Shown here: positions 8,091 through 17,044 of the stretch, one piece after another | Position numbering within the stretch: the stretch's first letter is position 1 | How the letters are laid out: every line of letters begins with the position of its first letter | From: Aeoliella sp052161615 | Lineage (GTDB): Bacteria; Planctomycetota; Planctomycetia; Pirellulales; Lacipirellulaceae | DNA: 64,000 nt | Direction of reading: 5' to 3' | Assembly (NCBI RefSeq): GCF_052161615.1 | Contig: NZ_CP197417.1 | Coordinates: 1,550,001 to 1,614,000 of the forward strand | Notes under the pieces: generated by a model | What the model was told of the DNA's origin: nothing | What the model saw: the letters and a program-made list of their open reading frames with translations, nothing else | Databases searched by the model: none | Program-made: the position numbers and the translations under genes

Positions 8091-9995
8091 TTACCGCTTC
8101 GCGGGCAAGCCGACGATCGACAACTGCTTGTCGTACTCGATTTGAATCGTGTACTTCATCACGAAGCGGTCGACGCCCGTGGCACCGGCGGGGACTTCGA
8201 CGTCCCAGCGGAGCATTCCTTCTTCGAGGCCACGCTGTTGGTAGGCGCGGTCTTCGCTCACCGGTTTGTCGCTCTTCACCAGCGTGATACGGATGTCGGC
8301 TTCGCCGGCAGTTGGCATGCGGTCGAGCAGGCGGACTTGAGCGGGGGCGTCGCCGAAGTTCTCGATCGCCAGTTCGTACGTGAAATCGACCACGCGGTTA
8401 CCGCCTTGGGTCCGCTCGGTCTTGTCGACCAGCTCGCGGCTTGTCCGCAGCGACGTGTCGATGCCAAGACCAACGCTGAACTGCTCGCCCACGCTCACGG
8501 TTGGGACTTCGCCGCGGCCGACGAACTCGTCACCCAGGAAGGTCGATGCCGGACCAGCAAGCAACACTTGGTTGCTGGTGTTCGTGGCGCGGGCCTCTTC
8601 AAACACGCTTCCGGTGAGTACCGGAATCGCGAGGCGATAGAAGTCGGCCTTCAGCGGGTGCGCCGAGATCTGAATGAGCTGCCGATCGCTGCGGCTGGGG
8701 AGCGTCATGCGGCTCGCCAGTTTGTAACTAACGCTCACGCCTTCACCCTCGACCATCTGCCGCTCGTCGGCCTTCTTGAGCTCGACGCGGGCCGTGTTGT
8801 AGTCGAGGATCTGCATTTTCTGGGCGACATCGTTCAGGAAACGATCGGCCTCTTGGCGATCGCGGCCTCCCCAGGGACCATTCACCGAGGCTACTTGCTG
8901 TTGGGCGGCTTGCTGGCCTTCCTGCATGGCTGTCGCAGGTTCACTGGCTGGCACCGGACCGTCGAATAACCCTCCCATGGCCGGAATCGCATTGCCCCGT
9001 GCATCGGCGATCTGCCGACGCTGTTGTTCCAGTTCGCTCTTGGCCTCTTTGTAGTCTTTGCCGGCCATTTCGGCCTGCGCGACGAGCTCCGGTGCATCGC
9101 GGCCCAGCTTGATCACCAACGTATCGAGTGCCGGAGCCTGAGCAACCAGCGATGGCGTGGCGGTCGACAGTGTCATTGCCACGTCGGTCCAGTCTTCACC
9201 GCTCATTTGCTGAATGGCGGCATTGTATTCGACCAGCACCTTGTCACGCTCGCTCGAAGCACGCAGGTTGTACGAAGGAGACCACGTGGCGTTCGATACC
9301 AGGTAGCTGAGCTTCAACCCGGCACCACCCGCTTCTTTCACGTTCACGAAAACCACTGCTTCGCGAAGCGTCTGAGCCGAACCCGCGGCGACGGTGCCGC
9401 GCTTTCGCGCGAGCGTTTCGAGTTGGCGCTGTAGATCACGCAGCTCGCGGGCCAGTTCCAATTCGCCCTTGGCGATTTCGGAACGCTGTTCGAAATTAAA
9501 ACCGGTGAGCTCCTTGAGCGTTTCGGCGTTGAGCACGCCATCGCGGAGTTCATGGTCGGCCGTGACGGTGGTGAACTGCTCGAGCCGCGACATGTACTGC
9601 AGCCGTTCGGCGAGCAACTGTTGCTGGCGCTGCACCGAGGCGATGCCGTCCTGGGTCTCTTCGAGCTGGGCGTCGAGCGCTCGGACTTCGTCGCGAACGT
9701 CGAGTTCCATCGGCCGAACGCGATAGCGAACCGAGCGAATCTCGACCCCATCGCGAGGCTCGGCGTAAAGACTCGCGGGCAGCACGTTCTCTGGAAGGTT
9801 CGTGACCACCACTTCGGTCAGTCCCGATAGCTCCGCGAGATCCACAGTCCGCGTCACGAGGGCTTGGCCCTGGTAGACGGTCACGGCAGTCACTTCGCCC
9901 GCCACCACCAGGGCATCGTCACTCGGCGCGTCGGCGGCCCAGGCGGATGGCAATAGAAGCAGAGCTAGTAAGTAGATGAGTAGATGGCGCATCAT
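8091..9995 (-). CDS. MuiA-family (DUF4140/DUF4139) secreted protein
   Basis: This 634-residue protein starts MMRHLL with a signal peptide (LLALLLLPSAWA) and a strong GGAGG upstream of ATG 9995. The DUF4140 domain (about 30-130) opens with VTAVTVYQGQALVTRTVDL. A coiled coil covers about 110-200. The C-terminal DUF4139 domain (about 220-634) ends in beta-rich sequence containing RWDVEVPAGATG. The family includes the mucoidy inhibitor MuiA; its molecular activity is not established. A central insert of about 120 residues (about 335-445) is Gln/Ala/Gly-rich. It stands alone and is closed by the terminator at 8032-8059. Confidence 0.85.
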   Translation of the reverse strand: MMRHLLIYLLALLLLPSAWAADAPSDDALVVAGEVTAVTVYQGQALVTRTVDLAELSGLTEVVVTNLPENVLPASLYAEPRDGVEIRSVRYRVRPMELDVRDEVRALDAQLEETQDGIASVQRQQQLLAERLQYMSRLEQFTTVTADHELRDGVLNAETLKELTGFNFEQRSEIAKGELELARELRDLQRQLETLARKRGTVAAGSAQTLREAVVFVNVKEAGGAGLKLSYLVSNATWSPSYNLRASSERDKVLVEYNAAIQQMSGEDWTDVAMTLSTATPSLVAQAPALDTLVIKLGRDAPELVAQAEMAGKDYKEAKSELEQQRRQIADARGNAIPAMGGLFDGPVPASEPATAMQEGQQAAQQQVASVNGPWGGRDRQEADRFLNDVAQKMQILDYNTARVELKKADERQMVEGEGVSVSYKLASRMTLPSRSDRQLIQISAHPLKADFYRLAIPVLTGSVFEEARATNTSNQVLLAGPASTFLGDEFVGRGEVPTVSVGEQFSVGLGIDTSLRTSRELVDKTERTQGGNRVVDFTYELAIENFGDAPAQVRLLDRMPTAGEADIRITLVKSDKPVSEDRAYQQRGLEEGMLRWDVEVPAGATGVDRFVMKYTIQIEYDKQLSIVGLPAKR

Positions 9996-10143
9996 GGCGG
10001 CCTCCAGGATCGAAGTCGGGCGAACAAACGGCGATGGACCTTAGATGAGGCCACGCCCGGGAAAGTTCCCGTCGCCAGAATGAAATCTGAAACCCCCTAC
10101 TGCGCGGCCGATTCTTGCCGCGAAAACTGGGCGAAACCGGATG

Positions 10144-11049
10144 CTACTGGGCCGTCGAATGCCTGGCGTGCGTGTCGTACCAACCGGGAACCGGTTGGCG
10201 CGAGAACTGCTGAAACGCCCGGCGCGTGACCTTGCGCATCAACTGAACCCCGGGGAACTGCCAGCAGCCCACCATGCCGGTGTTGCTCAGGTACTTAAAC
10301 CGCCAGTGGTCGGTGTAAAAGCGGCGGAGTACTTGCTCCTGGGTGTACCAGTCGCCCGGCAACTCGCGACCAAAGGCCCCTGAGGAACCCAGTCGGAAAC
10401 GATGGTCGACGTAGCGTCCTTCGAGAGGTGGATTGGGTAGCACGTGCGTGGCGGGTATAGAGGACTGCTCCACGTCCTTGAAGGCGTTGTAACCCAACGA
10501 GGCCAAACGATCGACTTGTTCGGCAGCCGCCTGGAAGGTCGTAAAGTCGGCCTCCACCGAAACATAGTCGGGGCGAACCTGGAAACGCTCGAGGGCATCG
10601 ATACAAACCATGTCGACCCCTTCGACGTCCACTTTCATGTAGCGTGGAATTCCCTGCTCGCGCAAGACCTGCACGAAGTCGATCACCGGAACTTCAACCG
10701 CCTCGAAATTAGTGCCGAGTTGGTGATTGCGGTCGACCCAATCGTCGCAAATGGTTCCCCAAACCGACATGCTGTCCGAGCGATAGAATTTGATGCTTGT
10801 CTGCCCCGATTCGATGACCGACGGGGGAACAATCGCCCCTTCGACGATCGTCAAACGCGATTCGGCGATTTCCGCCTGGAAGCGCTCGCGGCACTCAGCG
10901 GCGAGCTTCGGATTCGCCTCGACGGCCACCACGCGAAAACCCTTGCTTAGGTAGAACGCGGTGTCGGTTCCGTTATGCATGCCAACGTCGAATACCAAGT
11001 TCGGGTCTTTGGCCGTTTGAAAGAGTTCGTCCATCGGCGGTGATTGCAT
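10144..11049 (-). CDS. FkbM-family SAM-dependent methyltransferase
   Basis: This 301-residue protein (from ATG 11049; an ATG at 11034 is also possible) contains a Rossmann methyltransferase fold. FDVGMHNGTDT (about 21-31) is the SAM-binding glycine loop and VVAVEANP (about 43-50) contains the acidic ribose-binding residue. KVDVEGVD (about 150) is the characteristic FkbM motif. FkbM enzymes methylate hydroxyls on sugars or polyketides; the substrate here is unknown. The open frame extends 48 codons upstream to 11193, but that segment lacks homology-like features and is Pro/Ser-rich. It is monocistronic, divergent from the lipoprotein at 11342. Confidence 0.82.
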   Translation of the reverse strand: MQSPPMDELFQTAKDPNLVFDVGMHNGTDTAFYLSKGFRVVAVEANPKLAAECRERFQAEIAESRLTIVEGAIVPPSVIESGQTSIKFYRSDSMSVWGTICDDWVDRNHQLGTNFEAVEVPVIDFVQVLREQGIPRYMKVDVEGVDMVCIDALERFQVRPDYVSVEADFTTFQAAAEQVDRLASLGYNAFKDVEQSSIPATHVLPNPPLEGRYVDHRFRLGSSGAFGRELPGDWYTQEQVLRRFYTDHWRFKYLSNTGMVGCWQFPGVQLMRKVTRRAFQQFSRQPVPGWYDTHARHSTAQ

Positions 11050-11341
11050 GGCCCCCGCGCTCCCTAACCGGGTGAAACTTGGCGGGGGCGCTGGCTTGAA
11101 CGGGCTGGGGTCTGAATGGAGTGCCGCACAAGCCTTCGACCAGTGAGAATCGGCGATTCTCGCAGTATAGTCAGCGGCGATCCTTCGCGACAACCCGCAC
11201 GCCCTTCGAGGGAATTGCGCCCGCCGTCTAGCTTGATTCGGGGAACTTGAGGAAGTACGGAACTCAACGGCGTCCTGAGGCGTCTACTAAGTCGAGTTCC
11301 ACGAGTTCGACGAAACAAGACCACAGAGTTGGAAGCCTACG

Positions 11342-11764
11342 ATGTCCCCCCGATCTACGCTCGCGTTCGTTCTGATGCTACTGGTAAGCGGGGGTTGCGG
11401 CCCAACACTTGTCTCACCGGGCGGCAACTACACTCCGGTCACGGCCCAGCAACTTGCCGGCAAGCAGATGACTCACCGAACGGGAGCACACCCCGGCAGC
11501 TTCACGTGGGTTTTCGACAACGATAACTTCGTGATTGAAGGGCAGGGTATCCCGATCGACTTGTCCGAGGCGATCCTTGGCCCAGGAGTTCGCTCGGATC
11601 GCATTGAGGGAACTTGGTCCCTTGTGTCGAATCAGCAGATTCGTTTCGAAACGGCCTCGGGTCAACCCGCCGGCACCTTTCGCTCGGCCGAGCTCCCCAT
11701 CTTTTTCACCGGCGTCATTCGCATCCAAACCGACGATGCCCAGTACTGCTTTCCGGCCAAGTGA
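11342..11764 (+). CDS. Small secreted lipoprotein-like hypothetical protein
   Basis: This 140-residue protein begins MSPRSTLAFVLMLLVSGGC, a signal sequence ending in a weak lipobox at Cys19. The mature part is beta-rich (FTWVFDNDNFVIEG, GTWSLVSNQQIRFE), reminiscent of lipocalin-like or META-like small domains found in many planctomycete lipoproteins. No motif allows a function. It is convergent with the universal stress protein gene; 122 bp separate the stops. Confidence 0.65.
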   Translation: MSPRSTLAFVLMLLVSGGCGPTLVSPGGNYTPVTAQQLAGKQMTHRTGAHPGSFTWVFDNDNFVIEGQGIPIDLSEAILGPGVRSDRIEGTWSLVSNQQIRFETASGQPAGTFRSAELPIFFTGVIRIQTDDAQYCFPAK

Positions 11765-11886
11765 CCGGGCCGTAATTGACGGATGACGCCAGTGGGGAAC
11801 GGAGAGAAGCGACGTGTTGCGAACATCGTCGCTAACTCCAAGCTTTGCAGTTCTCAAACGTCTCGTCGGACTCTTTGGACCGATCG

Positions 11887-12837
11887 CTACGTCGACGGCG
11901 CATCGCGTAGCGTGAGCAGCGAGCAGTCGAGAGAGGGTAGTAGCTTCTGCGCGGTCGATCCCAGCAGGATCCCCGTCATCCCACTCCACGCCACGGCACC
12001 CATTAGCAACAGGTCGATGCCTATCTCTTTGGTCTTTTCGAGGATCACGCGGTTGGGAACGCCTTCTTCCAAATGAACCACGGCTGGCGATTGTAGTTCG
12101 CGTACGTCGGCTCGCGCTGCGATAGCATCCATCTTCTTACGTGCGTCCCGCATTGCGTCGACATGCTCGCGCTCCAGCTCCACATCGTCCACGGCGACAA
12201 ACTGCATGAACGATCTAGGGGAATTCGCGATCACATGCACCACATGCAACTCGGCCGCGAAGAGACGTGCCAGCTCGATGCCGTACGCAAGAAGTCGATC
12301 GCAGACCGGGGAGAAATCTGTGGCGACGAGAATGCGACGTGGCGTATCGCTGTCATGGGGCTTAACGACCCAGACGGGGCACGCGGCGTGATGAATCAGC
12401 GCAATGGCGGTACTCCCCATCACCATCCCCGCAAACAACCCATGGCCTCGATTGCCGACGATGACTAAGTCTGCCGCGCCTTCTTGAGTTCGCTTGATGA
12501 GTTCCAGCCGAGGTTGCCCCATTAGCACTTCGCTGTCCGCCGTTACTCCCGCTTCAGTGGCGAGCTTGACTTGCCGCCGAATGGCTTGTTTAGCCAAGTC
12601 CAGGGCGGTTGTCTCGCCCTCAGGAGTCTGGCGGATTAGACGCTTAGAGCGTTCGTCGAGGTCGAGCGTGGCAAGGAAGTGAACGCGAGCAGTCGAGCCT
12701 GAGTGCTGTCCGATCGCAGCGGCCAGCGCGATGGCTTGCTCGCACGCGAAATGGCTAGGGGTTTCGCAATCCTCCGAAGCACGCCAGTCGCCATGCGAGA
12801 GATCGACGCCGACGAGTATTGTGGAGATGTTTAACAT
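11887..12837 (-). CDS. Tandem-domain universal stress protein (UspA family)
   Basis: This 316-residue protein starts at ATG 12837 (MLNISTILVGVDLS). Two Usp domains are present. The first (about 1-160) has the ATP-binding signature G-x2-G-x9-G-S (GNRGHGLFAGMVMGSTA). The second (about 165-316) begins RRILVATDFSP and has a modified signature (MGAVAWSGMTGILLGST). Such double-Usp proteins bind nucleotides and respond to stress. The open frame continues far upstream through the Gly/Arg-rich repeats of the neighbouring gene, but that extension is a shadow frame. It lies 187 bp downstream of the YXWXGXW-protein gene, on the same strand. Confidence 0.88.
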   Translation of the reverse strand: MLNISTILVGVDLSHGDWRASEDCETPSHFACEQAIALAAAIGQHSGSTARVHFLATLDLDERSKRLIRQTPEGETTALDLAKQAIRRQVKLATEAGVTADSEVLMGQPRLELIKRTQEGAADLVIVGNRGHGLFAGMVMGSTAIALIHHAACPVWVVKPHDSDTPRRILVATDFSPVCDRLLAYGIELARLFAAELHVVHVIANSPRSFMQFVAVDDVELEREHVDAMRDARKKMDAIAARADVRELQSPAVVHLEEGVPNRVILEKTKEIGIDLLLMGAVAWSGMTGILLGSTAQKLLPSLDCSLLTLRDAPST

Positions 12838-13024
12838 GATTGCCCTCGCGATCAGCAGAGAAGTTCGTGTCTTCCACTGATTCTCCCCATCGACCTCGTG
12901 GTCGCAAGGGCAATAGCCAGACCGCGCATAAAAACACCGGGCGACGCTTGTGCTCCAGGATTCACAAGGCATCGCCCGGCGCAAGGGGCTATCGAAGAGG
13001 GAAAGCCCGATTCGTAACTTACAT

Positions 13025-15250
13025 TTAGTCGCCGCGGCCTCCTCCGCCGCCACCACGATTGCCACCGCCGCGGTTTCCACCTCCACCGCCGCGATTGCCG
13101 TCGCCACCGCCGCGGTTACCGCCGCCCGAGTTGCCGCGAGCTTGGCCTCCGCCGCCACGATTGCCGCCGCCTGAGTTGCCACGGGCTTCGCCACCGCCGC
13201 CACGGTTGGGGCTGGGCCCTCGACGGGCTTCGCCACCACCGCTGCGGTTGGAACTCGAGTTGCCGCGAGCTTCGCCGCCGCCACCACGATTCGGGCTGGG
13301 GCCACGGCGGACTTCACCTCCGCTTGGCCGCGAATCGTTAGGACTACGGAAGTTGGGTTGCGGAGTACGATTCCGATTGCCAGTATCGCCGCGCTCAACG
13401 TTCCCACGATTTCCGCGATCGACGTTCTCGCCACCGCCGCGAGGCTGATTGCGCGATTCGATCGAGCGACGTTGATCTTGTTGCAACTGACGGATGCGAT
13501 CCTGTTGCTGCCGTTGACGGTTCTCGATCGATTGACGTTGTCGCTCGACGCTTCGTTCGATGTCCGAGCGATTGCGGATCTGGTCACCAGGGTTTTGCGT
13601 ACCGCGTTCACGATCGCCACGGTTTGCTTGGTCGGGGCGATTCGGCAGGTTGCCACGGTTCGGCTGATCTACACGTGGGCCGCGATTATCTCCGCGATTA
13701 TCTCCCCGGTTGTCGAGGTCCTGACGCATCACTTGTTGCTGATAACGCTGGTACCGCTCACGAGATTGACGACGTAGGTCTTCGGCTCCGTCGGCAGTTT
13801 GTAGACGGAACGTCGAGGGACGGAAGTCGTCCGGCACGTTCCCACGGCTCTCGCGGTTGCGATCACGATTGCGGTCGCCATCGCGCTCGCCTCGATTGCT
13901 GTCGGCGAGCCGCTCTCGGTAATCGCTCCGATCGCGACCCTCGAACTCATGCCGAGCGTTACGGAACTGCTGCATCTTTTGCGAACGCTCGAGGGCTTCG
14001 CGACGTTCGTTGTCCGTTAACCGGCGGTAGTTGTCTTCCCAGCGGTCGTTGCGTCCATCGCCGTCGCGACGATCCCAACGCTGCAAGTCGTCAATGGAGC
14101 CCACTAAACCACCCCGGCCCCGGCCATCGAAGTCGCGGCCGTTGCCGCGGAAGTCATCACGACCGCGACGGTCGTAGTCAAAACGATTGCGCCATTGGTT
14201 GCTGTCGCGGCCGTACTGCCACGAGTAGAACCCGTAAAACGGACTGTAGTAAGCTGAGCGGCCGCCCGCGTACCAGGGGTGGAAATTGTTCCGGCCACGG
14301 TAGCCATTGCCGTAGTAGTAATAGCCGCGGTTGTCGTTGATGAATAGCGAACTCAACAGGAGAGCCGTATTTACCACGCGGTTAGGTGTATAAGCGTAGT
14401 TGTTGCCGTAGTTGTAGCCGTTGCTCCAGTAAACCGGAGCGTATAGCAAACCGCGCCGCTGCACGGGATAGTCCCAGTAGCCATTCACAAGCACCGCACC
14501 ACGCGGGGTGTAGACGTAATGGTCGGGGGTCCACATCCAGTTCTGTTGGCCTGGGTACCAGTAACCTGCACGCCACGAGTACTGTTGGTTTTGCCAAGTC
14601 CAGCAGCCGGGAATCCAGAAGTGATTGTCACTCGGAGCCGCAGTCGAGGGCCCTTCTTCGAGTGTTTCAGGAGGGTAGGGGAGGTACGCCACTTCGTCAG
14701 CAGTCACATCGCTCCAGAACCCACTCACCCAGACATAGCCACCTTCGGCTTCGGCCCAATGCCCGGGCGTCCAAGCACGTCCTGGCGGAATTGCCCGCCA
14801 AACGCCGCTAACCCAGACGAAATCGCTCCGATCTTCGAGCCACATCCAGTAGCCGGGAATCCACTCGACGTTCTCCCCTTCGGGGCGATACTCGGGAGGA
14901 GTCTCGTTGATAGGTTGGGGCGGCTCCTTATTGATGATTTCACCAGCCTCGACCGACGCCGAGATCGGCGTCGCAAAGGCTTCGTGCACAGGCCCTTCTT
15001 CAAGCACCTGTGCTTCGCCCTGCTGCTGATCCCCTGCAGGCGCAGCCGCTGGAGCGGCGGTTGGATCCTGCGGCGGAGGAACGAGCTCGGGCGTCGCTGT
15101 TGCGTCGCCTTGCGGCCGAAGCACCGACGACTCGTCGGGCTGGATGGGAGAGTTTGGGGCTTGGCTCAACGCAAATTGTGCGACGCCAACAGACACTGCA
15201 GAGGCTCCTGCCAACGACATGAGCCATCGCATGGCTACGGAAAGGGTCAT
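13025..15250 (-). CDS. Secreted YXWXGXW-repeat protein with RG-rich low-complexity tail
   Basis: This 741-residue protein starts at ATG 15250 (MTLSVAMRW) with GGTGA upstream and a signal peptide ending near ALSQA. Residues about 120-290 contain repeated WIPGYW, VWVSGVW, WTPGHW, VWVSGFW and WIPGCW units typical of the YXWXGXW family. A Tyr/Asn-rich segment follows (about 290-380). A charged Arg/Asp/Gln/Asn-rich helical stretch covers about 380-640. The last 100 residues are a run of GGGG and NRGGG repeats with embedded RRGPSPNRGGGGEARG units. It is probably an extracellular or envelope protein; the function is unknown. Codon repeats in the tail create long spurious frames on the other strand. 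Overlap with the 14519 frame on the plus strand is not meaningful. Confidence 0.8.
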   Translation of the reverse strand: MTLSVAMRWLMSLAGASAVSVGVAQFALSQAPNSPIQPDESSVLRPQGDATATPELVPPPQDPTAAPAAAPAGDQQQGEAQVLEEGPVHEAFATPISASVEAGEIINKEPPQPINETPPEYRPEGENVEWIPGYWMWLEDRSDFVWVSGVWRAIPPGRAWTPGHWAEAEGGYVWVSGFWSDVTADEVAYLPYPPETLEEGPSTAAPSDNHFWIPGCWTWQNQQYSWRAGYWYPGQQNWMWTPDHYVYTPRGAVLVNGYWDYPVQRRGLLYAPVYWSNGYNYGNNYAYTPNRVVNTALLLSSLFINDNRGYYYYGNGYRGRNNFHPWYAGGRSAYYSPFYGFYSWQYGRDSNQWRNRFDYDRRGRDDFRGNGRDFDGRGRGGLVGSIDDLQRWDRRDGDGRNDRWEDNYRRLTDNERREALERSQKMQQFRNARHEFEGRDRSDYRERLADSNRGERDGDRNRDRNRESRGNVPDDFRPSTFRLQTADGAEDLRRQSRERYQRYQQQVMRQDLDNRGDNRGDNRGPRVDQPNRGNLPNRPDQANRGDRERGTQNPGDQIRNRSDIERSVERQRQSIENRQRQQQDRIRQLQQDQRRSIESRNQPRGGGENVDRGNRGNVERGDTGNRNRTPQPNFRSPNDSRPSGGEVRRGPSPNRGGGGEARGNSSSNRSGGGEARRGPSPNRGGGGEARGNSGGGNRGGGGQARGNSGGGNRGGGDGNRGGGGGNRGGGNRGGGGGGRGD

Positions 15251-15550
15251 CACTTCACCTTCGGGGGACACACGGTTCGGGGGGCGAAATCGACATTGGT
15301 CACCAGCTGGCCAGCCAGGCATCCGCCGTCGAAGCACCAAGAGATAGTGCAAAGCGGATGCCCAATCGGAAATAACTGGGGAATGGCTGCTTTTGGCACG
15401 GTTCGAGAGGTTATAGCGGGCGAGTCAGAGCGCAGCCCGGCCACCTCTGTGACTATCGGTCTAGCACCGTGGCCGCTGCCCGGTCACTTGCCAGAAACCC
15501 GCAAAAATCGACACAATAGCGGATTGCCCGCTACCCAACGGAGTAACCCG
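15251..15550. other. Divergent intergenic region before guaB
   Basis: 300 bp separate the YXWXGXW-protein and guaB starts. It should hold both promoters. The only clear site is the guaB ribosome-binding site GGAG at 15540-15543, 7 nt before ATG 15551. No riboswitch-like fold or repeat was recognised. Confidence 0.5.
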
Positions 15551-17044
15551 ATGACGAGCCCCGACAAGATTGCGACGCTTGGACTGACTTTCGACGACGT
15601 GCTGATCCAGCCCCGCTACAGCGATGTAGTGCCCAGTGATGTGGACGTTTCGACTCGGCTGACGGCTCGCATCGGGCTCAATGTGCCACTGCTCTCTTCC
15701 CCGATGGACACGGTGACCGAACACCGCATGGCGATCGGCCTCGCGCAGGTTGGCGGCTTGGGGGTGATCCACAAGAACCTGTCGATCGAAGCCCAGACCG
15801 AAGAGGTCGACAAGGTGAAGCGGTCGGCCAATGGCATCATCGCCGACCCTGTCACGCTGCCCCCCACCGCTAGCGTTGCTACTGCCCGGGCGACGATGGC
15901 CCAGTCCCGGGTGTCGGGCGTCCCCATTACGCTGCCAGGAGGCAAGCTAGTTGGCATCCTAACGCGTCGCGACATGCGTTTTCTCGAGGGAGACGACCGC
16001 CCCATCTCGGACGTTATGACGAAGGAGGGGCTCGTTACGGCTACGGGGGCCGTAACGCTTGAGGAAGCTGAGAAGATTTTGATGACAAAAAAGGTCGAGA
16101 AACTTCTGCTGGTTGACGAAGATTACAGACTGACAGGCCTGATTACCATCAAAGACATCGACATGATGCGTCGCTTCCCCCGCGCGGTGAAGGATGCCCA
16201 AGGTCGACTACGGGTGGGAGCAGCTGTCGGCGTGTTCGATTTCGATCGCGTGCAAAGCTTGATTGCCAAGGAGGTCGACTTCTTGGTGGTCGACAGTGCT
16301 CACGGTCACTCGGGCAACGTCATTGAAACCGTAAAACAGATTAAGAGCCGATTTGATATCGATGTGGTAGCAGGGAACGTGGCGACCTTCGATGGTTGTC
16401 ACGATCTGATCAAGGCCGGTGCTGACGCCGTGAAGGTGGGCATCGGACCGGGGTCGATCTGCACCACACGAATCATCTCGGGCATTGGCGTTCCGCAGAT
16501 CACCGCCATCAGCGAGGCAGCACGTGCTGCCGAGGGAACCGGTGTGACGATCATCGCCGATGGAGGAATACGTTACTCGGGTGACATCACGAAAGCCATC
16601 GCCGCGGGTGCGGACGTTGTCATGATCGGCGGCCTTTTGGCCGGTCTCGACGAAAGCCCGGGCGAACGCGTGTTGTACCAGGGACGCACCTACAAAGCGT
16701 ACCGCGGCATGGGGTCGTTGGGCGCGATGGTGCACGGATCCAAAGAACGCTATCGCCAAAGTGACGTCGACGACGACGGCGGCAATGGCAAGTTGGTTCC
16801 AGAGGGAGTTGAGGGACGGGTGCCGTACAAAGGTCCGCTGGGGCCGTTCGTTTACCAATTGGTGGGCGGACTGCGAGCGGGCATGGGGTATTGCGGCACC
16901 AGGACAATCGCGGAGTTGCGTAAGGATACGCAATTCGTCCGGGTAACGCCGGCAAGTGTTAGGGAGAGCCATCCGCATGACATCGCCATCACCCAAGAAG
17001 CGCCCAACTACAGCACCGAATACCACGCAGGCGAGGCAAACTAG
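15551..17044 (+). CDS. guaB: IMP dehydrogenase
   Basis: This 497-residue protein converts IMP to XMP with NAD in guanine nucleotide synthesis. It starts MTSPDKIATLGLTFDDVLIQP. A CBS pair interrupts the TIM barrel (about 95-220). The catalytic loop reads GIGPGSICTTRIISGIG with the active-site Cys, and the flap and C-terminal regions are normal (GMGSLGAM, GLRAGMGYCG). The length is usual for bacterial GuaB. The open frame extends upstream to 14519, over the start of the oppositely oriented gene. The strong Shine-Dalgarno and homology start fix ATG 15551. The downstream gene overlaps its 3' end by about 68 bp. Confidence 0.97.
   Translation: MTSPDKIATLGLTFDDVLIQPRYSDVVPSDVDVSTRLTARIGLNVPLLSSPMDTVTEHRMAIGLAQVGGLGVIHKNLSIEAQTEEVDKVKRSANGIIADPVTLPPTASVATARATMAQSRVSGVPITLPGGKLVGILTRRDMRFLEGDDRPISDVMTKEGLVTATGAVTLEEAEKILMTKKVEKLLLVDEDYRLTGLITIKDIDMMRRFPRAVKDAQGRLRVGAAVGVFDFDRVQSLIAKEVDFLVVDSAHGHSGNVIETVKQIKSRFDIDVVAGNVATFDGCHDLIKAGADAVKVGIGPGSICTTRIISGIGVPQITAISEAARAAEGTGVTIIADGGIRYSGDITKAIAAGADVVMIGGLLAGLDESPGERVLYQGRTYKAYRGMGSLGAMVHGSKERYRQSDVDDDGGNGKLVPEGVEGRVPYKGPLGPFVYQLVGGLRAGMGYCGTRTIAELRKDTQFVRVTPASVRESHPHDIAITQEAPNYSTEYHAGEAN

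Noticed and set aside
13025..13330. CRISPR-like regular repeats in the RG tail
   Set aside because: The periodicity is codon-level GGX/NRGGG repetition within a coding frame, with no unique spacers or constant direct repeats.
12838..13656. Extension of the universal stress protein frame through Gly/Arg-rich DNA
   Set aside because: It runs across the neighbouring gene's repeat tail in another frame; the Usp domain begins right at ATG 12837.
14519..15550. 344-codon upstream extension of guaB
   Set aside because: It overlaps the oppositely oriented secreted protein; guaB has a strong ribosome-binding site and a family-typical start at 15551.
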